From contig NZ_KI911318.1 of the NCBI RefSeq assembly GCF_000513855.1, positions 820,484 to 884,483 of the forward strand: 64,000 nt of DNA. Reading direction: 5' to 3'. The number at the start of each line of letters is the position of its first letter. Position 1 is the first letter of the stretch. The position numbers were made by a program, and so were the translations under genes. The notes beneath the pieces are model-generated. The model had not been told where the DNA came from. It was given only the letters and a program-made list of their open reading frames with translations, and made no database searches. The DNA comes from Desulfurococcus amylolyticus Z-533 (GTDB taxonomy: Archaea > Thermoproteota > Thermoprotei_A > Sulfolobales > Desulfurococcaceae). Shown here one piece after another: positions 51,429-60,572 of the stretch.

Positions 51429-52778
51429 TTGAAACCCATTCCGGTCGCGTTAACCATAGCTGGAAGCGATTCAGGCGGCGGAGCAGGGATAGAGGCGGAT
51501 CTCAAGACATTCACAGCTCTAGGCGTTCACGGTGCTGTAGCAGTCACCAGTGTAACAGCGCAGAACACAGTGGCTGTCACGGCTATCCATGATATTCCGC
51601 CTGAGATCGTTTATAAGCAAATAGAAGCCGTGGCTGAGGACATGGGGGTTGATGCTGCCAAGACAGGTATGCTGAGTAATAGCGGGATCATAGAGGTCGT
51701 GGCTAGAGCGGTGAATAGATATGGGTTCCCACTCGTAGTAGATCCAGTCATGATAGCTAAAACCGGGGCCAGGCTCCTCAGAGAGGATGCTGTTAGAGCA
51801 CTCGTCGAGAAGCTACTTCCCCTGGCTAAAGTAGCCACCCCGAATAAGCCTGAGGCAGAGGTGTTGGCGGGCATGGAGATAAGGAGCCTTGAGGATGCTA
51901 AGAGGGCTGCTAGGGTAATAGCTGTTGAAACAGGTGTCGAGGCGGTTGTGGTGAAAGGCGGGCATATGGAGGGTGAGGAGTCAATAGATGTCCTCTACTG
52001 GCGCGGCGGGTATAGGGAGTACAGGGCTTCAAGGGTGAGCCAGCCCTGTAACCATGGAGGTGGATGCAGCTTCTCAGCGGCTATAGCCGCTGAGCTGGCC
52101 AAGGGACTCGAGATCCCTGAGGCAGTGAAGTTGGCCAAGGAATTCATATCCACGGCTATAAGCTACGGGTATAGTGTGGGGAAGGGATATTGTCCAGTGA
52201 ACCCTGCAGCATGGCTCGCTATACCTGCTGAAAAATACTGGGCTATAATGGATGTAGAGGAAGCCGTTGAACTAGTCCTAGAGAACAGGGATGTATTCAA
52301 GCATCTGGTCCCCGAGGTAGGGATGAATATAGCTAGGATCATAAACCCCCTGTACGCCAGGGGAATAAAAGACGTTGTAGCAGTGGCAGGTAGGATAGTA
52401 CGGTACATGGGCACGGTGAAGCAGGTGGGCCCCGTGAAGCTGGGGGCGTCGAGCCACCTGGCAAGAGCTCTCCTAGAGGCAGTGAAGCACAACCCAGAGT
52501 TAAGGGCAGTAGTTAACGTAGCCTACAGTAGGGAGTTCATTGAGAAAGCAGCTAGGAAAGGATACAGGGTAGTCTACATAGATAGAACACGTGAACCGGC
52601 AGAAGTAAAGCAGAAAGAGGGTGCGTCAATACCATGGATAATAAGGGAGGCATTCTCGATAGACAGCAAGGCAGACATAGTCTACGATACAGGAGATATT
52701 GGTAAAGAAGCAATGATCAGGGTATTTGCGGGAACAGCAGTACACGCAGTAATGAAAATACTAGACGTAGCGAGCTGA
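51429..52778 (+). CDS. thiDN: HMP/HMP-P kinase fused to thiamine-phosphate synthase (ThiDN)
   Basis: A 449-residue fusion. ThiD (1-~255): [55 protein letters not shown] and [17 protein letters not shown]. ThiN (~270-449): [42 protein letters not shown] and [14 protein letters not shown]. It makes HMP-PP and joins it to thiazole phosphate. The frame opens at 51405 and has an ATG at 51414. A perfect ggaggag with 6-base spacing points to TTG 51429 ([12 protein letters not shown]), which I prefer. Confidence 0.9.
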   Translation: MKPIPVALTIAGSDSGGGAGIEADLKTFTALGVHGAVAVTSVTAQNTVAVTAIHDIPPEIVYKQIEAVAEDMGVDAAKTGMLSNSGIIEVVARAVNRYGFPLVVDPVMIAKTGARLLREDAVRALVEKLLPLAKVATPNKPEAEVLAGMEIRSLEDAKRAARVIAVETGVEAVVVKGGHMEGEESIDVLYWRGGYREYRASRVSQPCNHGGGCSFSAAIAAELAKGLEIPEAVKLAKEFISTAISYGYSVGKGYCPVNPAAWLAIPAEKYWAIMDVEEAVELVLENRDVFKHLVPEVGMNIARIINPLYARGIKDVVAVAGRIVRYMGTVKQVGPVKLGASSHLARALLEAVKHNPELRAVVNVAYSREFIEKAARKGYRVVYIDRTREPAEVKQKEGASIPWIIREAFSIDSKADIVYDTGDIGKEAMIRVFAGTAVHAVMKILDVAS

Positions 52779-53001
52779 GTGTTCATCCGAGCTATGTCCT
52801 CATGTTACATAAGCACGTAGCATCAGCCTGTGCGGCATAGAAAACATGTTTTAATACATATAGCGCGCCACCACTTCTAATTCTTTGTGCCATGCTCGCT
52901 TAAGACAAGAAATCAATAATAACTTTTATTTTTTGTTATTTTATCTTATAAACATTAACCATCAGGGGAATTACTATTAACTAGTGTATTGCTCTCCTAG
53001 G
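52779..53001. other. convergent AT-rich spacer, nothing recognised
   Basis: 223 bases between convergent ends of thiDN and the moeA-like gene. T-rich runs (ttttattttttgttatttt near 52925) could terminate transcription from the left. Confidence 0.4.
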
Positions 53002-54975
53002 CTATCTATTATGCTTCGGCTTTCCTGCGTTCACTGGTATCCTGTAGTATTTACCGTATTTGCCTTGGAGTAGCGGCTCGATTATTTCTTTGTTTACCAA
53101 TGCATCTATGAGTCTCCTTACACCTGGCTTCCCCATTTTCTCCACGGGTACTAGTAGGTCGTATTCCTCCCATGTCAACGGTTTGAAGCCTAGGTTGAAT
53201 AGTTCCGCCACGTAGCCTACTGCTATTCCTGCATCAGCCCTCCCCTGCCTTACTGCTAGTGCTACAGCTGTATGCGTTTTCACCTCGTATGTATAGCCTT
53301 TAACAAGCTCCCTCACCCTTGTGAAGGGCACCCCCTTCTCATCAAGTATCTTCTTGAGGTGGTGGTCTAGGTAAGTCCTAATACCGGAGCCCCTTACCCT
53401 GTTAACTATCCTGACGTCGCTTCTAAGGAAGTCCTCTATACCTTCTATCTTCTTAGGGTTACCTGGAGCTGTTACTATCCCTATAAGCCTGTCGAAGCCC
53501 CTGATCAATACCGCTTTACCCTCCAGGTTGAACTTCTTGAGGAACGGTATATTGTAGACCAGCGTCTCCTCATCTAGTAGGTGGGTTGGAGCTATATCCG
53601 CCTCACCCCTTGCCACGGCGTGCCAGCCGGCAAGACTACCCGTGTTCAACACCCTGCTGGAGTAAGCCAGCCCAGTAGCCCTCAACAACTCCATGAGTAA
53701 TGGGTCGTTGCTCCCGATGATGTTGAGTCTCCCAGGTGATGGTGGATCCCTGAACAAGTAGACCCTCACCCTGCTCCCGGCTTCAGCGGTATCCAGGTCC
53801 TCTGGGAGCTCAATATATCCATCACTATAGATAAGCGAAGCTATGCTGCCGCTACTAAATGATACAGGGTATGCTGAATACCCGTTGGCCCCCCCAACCA
53901 GTGATACAGGTATCAACCAGGTCTTACCAACCTGCTTCCTCACCCTGACCGGTAGAGTAGCCTCCACTATCCTCTCATCCTCTCTGAGGCCAGTCATAAG
54001 CGAGACAATGGGCTTCACAACACCCCTCAGTATCATGTAGCATGATAAGGGGAAGCCTGGGAGACCTACGAGAAGTCTACCACCGGATACAGCTATAACC
54101 GTTGGCTTACCCGGCTTGGTCTTCAAACCATGCACCACTACCTCGCCCAGCTCCTCGAACACCCTGTATACGAGATCCCTGATCCCAGCGCTTGTACCTC
54201 CACTAGTGAAAACCATGTCATAGCTTCCGAGATCGCTTTCTATAGTGTTCCTCAGAATCTCATAGTCATCGGGAAGACGGCCCCTGAATACAGCGTCAAC
54301 CCCGAGCTCCTTGAGATAGCTTGTTACAAGGTAGCCGTTTACATCATATACCTTGCCAGCACTCAGCGGTTCACCTGGCTCCACGACCTCGTCGCCGGTC
54401 GAGTATACTGCAGCCCTGGGCTTCACATACACGGGGATCCTTCTAACCCCCAGGCCAGCTAGTAAAGCTATATGTTCGTGACTGAGCCTAGTACCCTTGA
54501 GGAGGACTAGGTCTCCAGCTGATACATCACTGCCAGCAGTCGAGATGTTTTCACCGGGACTCGTACTCCTGTAAACCTTGATTACTTCACCGGTTCTCTC
54601 AGTATACTCCTCCATTACAATGGAGTCGCAGTCCATTGGTACCATGGCTCCAGTAGCAACTTCAATTGCTTCACCAGGCCTACATGCGATACCGGGTTCC
54701 TCATCAACTCTTACTGAGCCAGCCACCCTGAGTTCAACCGGGGATAATTCATCACTCCACTCGATGTCAATGCTTCTCACAGCGTAACCATCCACCTCAC
54801 TCCTATCGAAGGGTGGGTGGTCAACTGGTGCATATATGTCTTCTGCTAGTATCCTCCAGAGGGCTTCCTCTAAACCAACCTCCTCTACTCCTTTCGGGGC
54901 TGGCTTCACCCGTTTCACAACTTCCTCAACTGCTTCCCTTGTCGAGAGAAGCGTGTGGAAGATCTTCCTAGACAA
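53002..54975 (-). CDS. moeA: molybdopterin molybdenumtransferase MoeA with C-terminal substrate-binding domain
   Basis: A 657-residue fusion. MoeA (1-~400): VDHPPFDRSEVDGYAVR, MVPMDCDSIVMEEYT, STGDEVVEPGEPL, FTSGGTSAG and GLPGFPLSC, the ligand sites for molybdate insertion into molybdopterin. The C-terminal ~230 residues form a periplasmic-binding-like/LysR-substrate domain (IGSNDPLLMELLRATG, GEADIAPTHLLD, RVRGSGIRTYLDHHLK, GRADAGIAVG). Archaeal MoeA proteins with this extra domain exist; it may sense molybdate or tungstate. TTG start (54975) after ggggtg. Confidence 0.9.
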   Translation of the reverse strand: MSRKIFHTLLSTREAVEEVVKRVKPAPKGVEEVGLEEALWRILAEDIYAPVDHPPFDRSEVDGYAVRSIDIEWSDELSPVELRVAGSVRVDEEPGIACRPGEAIEVATGAMVPMDCDSIVMEEYTERTGEVIKVYRSTSPGENISTAGSDVSAGDLVLLKGTRLSHEHIALLAGLGVRRIPVYVKPRAAVYSTGDEVVEPGEPLSAGKVYDVNGYLVTSYLKELGVDAVFRGRLPDDYEILRNTIESDLGSYDMVFTSGGTSAGIRDLVYRVFEELGEVVVHGLKTKPGKPTVIAVSGGRLLVGLPGFPLSCYMILRGVVKPIVSLMTGLREDERIVEATLPVRVRKQVGKTWLIPVSLVGGANGYSAYPVSFSSGSIASLIYSDGYIELPEDLDTAEAGSRVRVYLFRDPPSPGRLNIIGSNDPLLMELLRATGLAYSSRVLNTGSLAGWHAVARGEADIAPTHLLDEETLVYNIPFLKKFNLEGKAVLIRGFDRLIGIVTAPGNPKKIEGIEDFLRSDVRIVNRVRGSGIRTYLDHHLKKILDEKGVPFTRVRELVKGYTYEVKTHTAVALAVRQGRADAGIAVGYVAELFNLGFKPLTWEEYDLLVPVEKMGKPGVRRLIDALVNKEIIEPLLQGKYGKYYRIPVNAGKPKHNR

Positions 54976-55030
54976 TTAAAACACCCCGGCTACATACATA
55001 TCCATTACGGGATTTAATTACCTGAGTCAA

Positions 55031-57184
55031 GTGGATCAAGCCATGGATATAGATGCACTACTAGGGTACGGTTTCCCCCGAGGATACATAGAGCTGTTAA
55101 AGACTAGGGGGATAAGAAGGCTGAACCCTGTTCAGAGCGAGGCAGTGGAGAAGGGGTTGTTCACCGGGGGAAATCTCGTTGTCTCAGCCCCAACAGCCTC
55201 CGGTAAAACACTCATAGCCGAGCTAGCCCTGGTCTACAACTGGCTGAACCATGGGAAGGGAGTATACCTAACGCCGTTGAGAGCGCTTGCCAGCGAGAAG
55301 TATGGGGAGTTCAAGACACTGGAGGCTCTAGGAGTGAGGGTAGGGGTTTCAACAGGCGACTACGATGAGCCAGTCGAGTACCTGAGCTGGTACGATATAA
55401 TAGTGGCTACATACGAGAGATTCGACAGTATACTAAGGCAGAAGCCGAGCTGGCTCCGCGATGTCGGATTAGTAGTCATAGACGAGATCCATATGGCTAG
55501 CGACCCTGAACGAGGACCAATAGTAGAGGTTATAGCAGCCAGACTCCTTAGGCAAGGCACCAGGATCATAGGTCTCTCTGCCACAATAGGGAATCCAGAG
55601 GCTCTCGCAGAATGGCTTAACGCTGTGCTGGTTAACACCGATTGGAGGCCTGTGAGGCTTGTGGAGGGATACCTGGATAAGAAGAAGCCTGGATTAGTCT
55701 TCCCCGTGGATAATAGAGTGGAGAGCGTTGACCTGGAGAACGGGGATCCATTCTTAGACATACCACTACACAACGTGGTTGAACTAGGGTTACAGACACT
55801 GGTTTTCATACATAACAGGAGGAAGGTAGAGGATTATGCCGTAGAAGCCGCAAGACACCTTCCGATGCTCCCCGAGGATGCTGTAAAGCTATTTATCAGT
55901 GAACTAGAGGATGCGCCAACTAGTATTGAGAGAGACGTGCTTTCAGACCTTATCAGGAGAGGTGTTGGCTTCCATCATGCAGGATTATCCAGTATAGCTA
56001 GGAGCACTGTAGAGAAGGCTTTTAGGAGCAGGCTTCTCAAGATAGTCTACGCGACGCCGACCCTAGCTGCTGGAGTAAACCTTCCAGCTAGAAGGGTCCT
56101 GGTCTCCTTGAAACGCTATGATGCATCAAGGGGTAGGAGGGTGAATATAAGTATCTCGGAGTACAAGCAGATGGCTGGGAGGGCTGGAAGACCCGGCTAT
56201 GATGAAATAGGTGAATCAGTGATCACTGATGCATCAAGCAATAGCGAGGCCTTGAAGTATATTAATGGATCCCCTGAGCCGGTTGCAGGCAAGCTTCTCA
56301 GTGAGAGAAGCCTCAGGATACATGTCTTATCACTAGTGGCTTCAGGTGAGGCGTCAAGCATCGATGAGGTATCAGAGATCCTTTCATCCACGCTCTCAAT
56401 GAAGCAGGCTAAGGTCTCACCATTCCAATCAGCGAAGATAATGGGGGCCGTTAAACTACTCGAGGAGTTGGGCATGATTGAGTACTCCGGTAACAATTCC
56501 CTGAAAGCTACCAGGCTGGGCAGGGTGACATCCCACACCTACCTGGATCCCTTAAGCATAAGCATATACAGAGAGCTGAAACCAGTCGAGCCTTCGGACA
56601 TCTACCTGCTCCACGTGGCCTGCTTAACACCGGACTTCAAGAGAAGTTCGCCATATATACAGGATAAGATCGTGGAGAGATTAGAAGACGTTGCTCTCGA
56701 GATGGCTGATCAGGGGATGATACCACCGCCCTCGAAAACCAGCCTAGACTATGAGGAGTGGTTGGATGGATTCATGCATGCCATGATACTCTACGACTGG
56801 ATAAACGAGGTTTCAGAGGATGAAATAGTATCAAGATACATGATTGGCCCAGGAGACCTCTACAGCATGAGGGATACAGCATCATGGATCATCCATGCAT
56901 TAGCCCGTGTAGAAGCGGTGCTGGGGGATATAAGGTTCCACAAAGCCCTCGACACGTTGTCGAGAAGGATCGAGGAAGGGGTAAAGGAGGATGCACTAGA
57001 GCTGATCACACTGAGGCTTATTGGAAGGGTTAGGGCAAGGATACTTATACAACACGGGATCAAGAGCCTCAGGGATCTAGCTGAGACACCGTTATCAAAG
57101 ATAGCTTCCTTACCGAAGTTCGGTCCAAGGATAGCTGAGGAGATAGATAGACAGCTCAGGGACCTCGGCTATAGGATTAATTAA
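55031..57184 (+). CDS. hel308: Hel308 (Hjm) superfamily 2 DNA helicase
   Basis: A 717-residue Ski2-like helicase acting on stalled forks. Q-motif region LNPVQSEAVE, Walker A APTASGKT (53-60), PLRALASEK (Ia), DEIH box VVIDEIHMASDP, SATIGN (III), FHHAGLSS, and QMAGRAGRPGYDE (VI). A winged helix, ratchet domain and C-terminal HhH (LPKFGPRIAEEID) follow. The GTG at 55031 is listed; the ATG at 55043 (MDIDALLGYG) is equally likely. Confidence 0.95.
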   Translation: MDQAMDIDALLGYGFPRGYIELLKTRGIRRLNPVQSEAVEKGLFTGGNLVVSAPTASGKTLIAELALVYNWLNHGKGVYLTPLRALASEKYGEFKTLEALGVRVGVSTGDYDEPVEYLSWYDIIVATYERFDSILRQKPSWLRDVGLVVIDEIHMASDPERGPIVEVIAARLLRQGTRIIGLSATIGNPEALAEWLNAVLVNTDWRPVRLVEGYLDKKKPGLVFPVDNRVESVDLENGDPFLDIPLHNVVELGLQTLVFIHNRRKVEDYAVEAARHLPMLPEDAVKLFISELEDAPTSIERDVLSDLIRRGVGFHHAGLSSIARSTVEKAFRSRLLKIVYATPTLAAGVNLPARRVLVSLKRYDASRGRRVNISISEYKQMAGRAGRPGYDEIGESVITDASSNSEALKYINGSPEPVAGKLLSERSLRIHVLSLVASGEASSIDEVSEILSSTLSMKQAKVSPFQSAKIMGAVKLLEELGMIEYSGNNSLKATRLGRVTSHTYLDPLSISIYRELKPVEPSDIYLLHVACLTPDFKRSSPYIQDKIVERLEDVALEMADQGMIPPPSKTSLDYEEWLDGFMHAMILYDWINEVSEDEIVSRYMIGPGDLYSMRDTASWIIHALARVEAVLGDIRFHKALDTLSRRIEEGVKEDALELITLRLIGRVRARILIQHGIKSLRDLAETPLSKIASLPKFGPRIAEEIDRQLRDLGYRIN

Positions 57185-57223
57185 ACACAAGCCTTTAACC
57201 TCCTGAAAACATTAAATCTTAAT

Positions 57224-57925
57224 GTGAGACACATGGGTAGACTCATAGTCATCGATAACCCGCTAGCTAAATACTATCTAACACTACTCCGTAAACCAGG
57301 TACAACACCCGGACTCTTCAGGGAGTACATGAGAAAACTTGGATTCATAATGGGCTACGAGGTCTCAAGACTACTCGAGTGGGACAGGGTCTTCGTCGAC
57401 TCCGATCATGGGAGGGCTGAGGGCTTCTATCCATATAAACCGGTTTACATAATAGGGGTGTTAGGCGCCTCGATACCCTTCACACACGGGTTATGGGATG
57501 CCATGCCCTGGGCTGGACTTGGGTTAGTTGCAGCGAGAAGAGTGATCAGTGAGAACAGGGTTGATGCGGAGATATATTATGAGAGGATGCCGAGCAACCT
57601 CACAGCTTACACAGTTATAGTAGTGGATCCAACGCTTGCCACAGGAAGGACAATGGTGAGGGTAGTTGAAGAAGTGCGTGCCAGGGGAGGAGGAAGAATC
57701 ATTGCAGCCACAGTACTCGCCTCCCGCTACGGGGTAGAGTACTTCCACTCAAGGTTCGACGAGATACCATTGTTAGCCATAGAGGTGGATCCAGTTCTCG
57801 ATAAAAACTATTTCATTATGCCAGGGATTGGTGACGCAGGAGATAGAAGCCTAAGCGCTGACATGGCTTTCGAGCCGAGGCTGGGGCTAGAGTTCAGTGA
57901 GCCTGGAGAGGATCGAGTCGAGTAA
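57224..57925 (+). CDS. upp: uracil phosphoribosyltransferase
   Basis: A 233-residue type I PRTase. The PRPP loop VVDPTLATGRTMVRVV and the uracil-binding end YFIMPGIGDAGDRSLS identify Upp, which salvages uracil to UMP. The GTG at 57224 or ATG at 57233 may start it. Its 3' end overlaps the convergent MinD-type ATPase gene by 39 bases, an unusual tail-to-tail overlap. Confidence 0.87.
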   Translation: MRHMGRLIVIDNPLAKYYLTLLRKPGTTPGLFREYMRKLGFIMGYEVSRLLEWDRVFVDSDHGRAEGFYPYKPVYIIGVLGASIPFTHGLWDAMPWAGLGLVAARRVISENRVDAEIYYERMPSNLTAYTVIVVDPTLATGRTMVRVVEEVRARGGGRIIAATVLASRYGVEYFHSRFDEIPLLAIEVDPVLDKNYFIMPGIGDAGDRSLSADMAFEPRLGLEFSEPGEDRVE

Positions 57926-58615
57926 CCCAGGATCTATACAGGCCTCCACCATCCTTGAGCCCAGGCAGGACTCGATGCCCGGTGTGTAAGGTATGTAGCC
58001 AAGGTACTCTACATCCCCGAGTACCTCATTGCCTCTCAGAGACTCATTCCCCATGTTCTCGATAAACCCAATCCATTTAAACCCAGCCTCCCTCAGCACG
58101 CTTACTAATCTGGCGGCGCTTTTAACAGAAAGGATGCTCGGTGTTGAAACCACTATGGGTTTAACGATGTCTCTCAGCATGTATACTAGATCCAGGTGTT
58201 CGTCACTCATGCCTGGCGGTGTATCAATGAATAGGAGTTTTAGTCTGCCCCATTTAACTATTGCCAGTAGCTCCCTGAGAGCACTCCTAGCCGCCTCACC
58301 CCGTAGAGGAAGGGGTTTATCCATTGTGTAGGCTACAATTGAGAAGTACTTCAACCCTTTTAAATCATATGGTAGGATCCCCTTCTCCTCTTCATACTTT
58401 AACTCGCCGGGGTTCAAGTTAAGCAGGATATGTGTTGAGGGGTTAGTGAAGTCTATGTCGAGCAGCCCTGTCTCGAATCTCCTTGAAGCATGGAGAGCTA
58501 GGAGTGTCGAAACAGTTGATTTACCCACACCCCCCTTGCTACTCACCACAGCATATACATTTCTTATGCTCGAGAGATTCCTGACTATGTTATGGATCCT
58601 CGGGTCCTCGATCAC
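57887..58615 (-). CDS. MinD/Mrp-type P-loop ATPase, probable archaeal HypB
   Basis: A 242-residue deviant-Walker ATPase: SSKGGVGKSTVSTLLALHA, LLDIDFTNPSTHI, LLFIDTPPGMSDEHLDL, and FIENMG. In Thermococcales a MinD-family protein replaces the classical GTPase HypB and partners HypA in nickel delivery to [NiFe]-hydrogenase. Here it overlaps hypA by four bases (GTGA), which strongly suggests the same role. A ferredoxin-cluster chaperone (Mrp/NBP35) is the alternative, but the CxxC motif of that group is missing. The start is GTG. Confidence 0.82.
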   Translation of the reverse strand: MIEDPRIHNIVRNLSSIRNVYAVVSSKGGVGKSTVSTLLALHASRRFETGLLDIDFTNPSTHILLNLNPGELKYEEEKGILPYDLKGLKYFSIVAYTMDKPLPLRGEAARSALRELLAIVKWGRLKLLFIDTPPGMSDEHLDLVYMLRDIVKPIVVSTPSILSVKSAARLVSVLREAGFKWIGFIENMGNESLRGNEVLGDVEYLGYIPYTPGIESCLGSRMVEACIDPGLLDSILSRLTEL

Positions 58616-59001
58616 TCCGACACCACCTCTATTGAGGAGACTCCGCGTCCCTTGACTATGGTGAAGTCCCTGCTACCACACTTAGGGCACTTCACCAGGG
58701 CGTAGAGGGCTTCAGGCACGAAGTGTATGGCTTCCCTCTCCTCCTCACTTAGTGCTGATGGGCTAAGGCTCCACTTGTAGCCGCATGTACTGCACTCCAA
58801 TAGGGGTTCCTCGTCCTCGAACACTATATCTTTGATCTCGATGTTATTCATCGATGCCAGCTCCCTTAGGCTGAACCCTAGTATTTCCTTATCGATGCCT
58901 TGAAGTATCCCCAGCCTTATCTTCAGCGTCTTCACTTTCCTATATCCCTGACTCATAACATGGTATATTATTGACTCTGCGAGAGCCCACTCGTGAACCA
59001 T
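58612..59001 (-). CDS. hypA: hydrogenase nickel chaperone HypA
   Basis: A 129-residue HypA. N-terminal nickel site MVHEWALAESI; a zinc domain with CSTC and CPKC (about residues 70-112), including the long insert between the cysteine pairs typical of archaeal HypA. It hands Ni2+ to hydrogenase precursors with the ATPase encoded next. The usual MHE is here MVHE; see findings. No hydrogenase genes are in the window. Confidence 0.9.
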   Translation of the reverse strand: MVHEWALAESIIYHVMSQGYRKVKTLKIRLGILQGIDKEILGFSLRELASMNNIEIKDIVFEDEEPLLECSTCGYKWSLSPSALSEEEREAIHFVPEALYALVKCPKCGSRDFTIVKGRGVSSIEVVSE

Positions 59002-59068
59002 GACTCTACACCACTCGCTCTGTATTTATTTTATTTCTACATAATATAGTTACCTATGGTGCGTATAC

Positions 59069-60352
59069 ATGGAGAAGACAAGCCGTATACAGGGCTTCTA
59101 CAAGCTTCCCCTTGAAGAAAGATGGAGGACAGTCTGCGAGTGGGCTGGGCTAACAGAGGAAGAGTGCAGGACACTGAGTGAATTCGGTAATCTACCAGTT
59201 AAGATAGGGGACAGCATGATTGAGAACGTTATAGGCGCGATGAGCTATCCCTTCGCAGTAGCGACAAACTTCCTGATCAATGGGAGGGATTACCTTGTCC
59301 CAATGGTTATAGAGGAGACAAGCGTCGTAGCGGCTGCAAGCAATGCAGCCAGGATGCTTAGGCATGGGAAAGGGATACTTGCAAATGCTGAGAGACAGGA
59401 GATGATCAGCCAAATACACCTGGTTAAAGTAAACTCCCCACGCTTTAAAGCCATGAAGATTATCGAGGCCAAGAAGGAGCTACTGGACTACGCGGCACAG
59501 CAGGATCCAACCCTGCTAAAGTACGGCGGGGGTCCCAGGGACCTCGAGGTAAGAGTAATGGAGCACCCTGCTTTAGGCGGGGTCATAATAGTCCACCTAG
59601 TAGTAGACGTCAGAGATGCCATGGGTGCTAATACTGTTAACACGATGGCTGAAGCAATAGCCCCGCTTCTAGAGAAGATAACGGGTGGGGAAGCAAGGCT
59701 CAGAATAGTTTCAAACCACGCAGTATACAGGGTTACACGGGCATGGGCTGCGACACCTGTCGAAGAAGTGGGAGGCCTTGAAGTAGCCAGGAGGATAATG
59801 GAGGCATCTATACTCGCCGAGATAGATCCCTATAGGGCGGTAACCCATAACAAGGGCATAATGAATGGAGTAATAGCAGTAGCCCTCGCGACGGGACAGG
59901 ATCACCGCGCCATAGAGGCTGGAGCCCATGCATACGCCTCTAGAACGGGGGTCTACAAGCCCCTCAGCTACTGGGAGGTAACAAGCGATAACTATCTTGC
60001 GGGAAGCCTTGAGATACCTCTCCAAATAGGCGTTGTTGGAGGAGCAGTCAAGGTACACCCTGTGGCAAAGATAGCATTGAAGATCCTAGGGGTAAACACG
60101 GCTAGGGAGCTCGCCGAGGTAATGGCTGCGGTGGGGCTAGCCCAGAACCTAGCCGCTCTAAGAGCCCTCGTGACAGAGGGTATTCAGAAAGGCCATATGA
60201 GGCTCCACGCCAGAAACCTCGCTATAATGGCTGGTGCATCAGGAGATCTAATAGATAAGGTAGCCGAGAAAATGATCAGGGACGGTAGAATAAGATACGA
60301 CTACGCTAAACAACTAGTAGAGAAAGCACTACAGGGCGAGCCATTAGACTAG
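59069..60352 (+). CDS. HMG-CoA reductase, class II
   Basis: A 427-residue enzyme making mevalonate, the precursor of archaeal lipids. The pattern is that of class II (Pseudomonas mevalonii-type): GFYKLPLEERWRTV start, IENVIGAMSYPFAVATNFL, catalytic Glu in PMVIEETSVVAAASNAA (E83), VNTMAEAIAPLLE, THNKGIMNGV (catalytic Lys), GQDHRAIEAGAHAYASR, and the closing GHMRLHARNLAIMAG (His). Most archaea use class I, so this suggests ancient transfer or lineage retention. The ATG has ggtg upstream; it is divergent from hypA. Confidence 0.92.
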   Translation: MEKTSRIQGFYKLPLEERWRTVCEWAGLTEEECRTLSEFGNLPVKIGDSMIENVIGAMSYPFAVATNFLINGRDYLVPMVIEETSVVAAASNAARMLRHGKGILANAERQEMISQIHLVKVNSPRFKAMKIIEAKKELLDYAAQQDPTLLKYGGGPRDLEVRVMEHPALGGVIIVHLVVDVRDAMGANTVNTMAEAIAPLLEKITGGEARLRIVSNHAVYRVTRAWAATPVEEVGGLEVARRIMEASILAEIDPYRAVTHNKGIMNGVIAVALATGQDHRAIEAGAHAYASRTGVYKPLSYWEVTSDNYLAGSLEIPLQIGVVGGAVKVHPVAKIALKILGVNTARELAEVMAAVGLAQNLAALRALVTEGIQKGHMRLHARNLAIMAGASGDLIDKVAEKMIRDGRIRYDYAKQLVEKALQGEPLD

Positions 60353-60360
60353 TTTTTCTC
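60352..60360 (+). terminator. T-run after HMG-CoA reductase
   Basis: gtttttctc directly follows the stop codon, a simple archaeal-type terminator. Confidence 0.35.
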
Positions 60361-60412
60361 CTTATCCACTTGTATACATTTTTAAAGGTGTACCAGCTCT
60401 AGATGTGGTTTC

Positions 60413-60527
60413 CTACGTTATTTCCACAAACTTCTGCTTCTTAAGAAGCGTATCAATATTCTCTATAACAGGTTTATTTCCTGCATCGTGTTTAATCCCT
60501 AGTATCTTGGATAATATTTGGCCTCAC
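60413..60527 (-). pseudogene. possible gene fragment in spacer
   Basis: A minus-strand open frame with no start reads QILSKILGIKHDAGNKP, then VIENIDTLLKKQKFVEIT, then stop (60415-60413). It looks like the C-terminal piece of a small protein, possibly a toxin-type DUF, but I cannot name it. The rest of the 220-base spacer shows nothing. Confidence 0.25.
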
Positions 60528-60572
60528 TGGTTAAATAGGTTTCCATGATGCATTATTCAAAAAGGGGATGCT

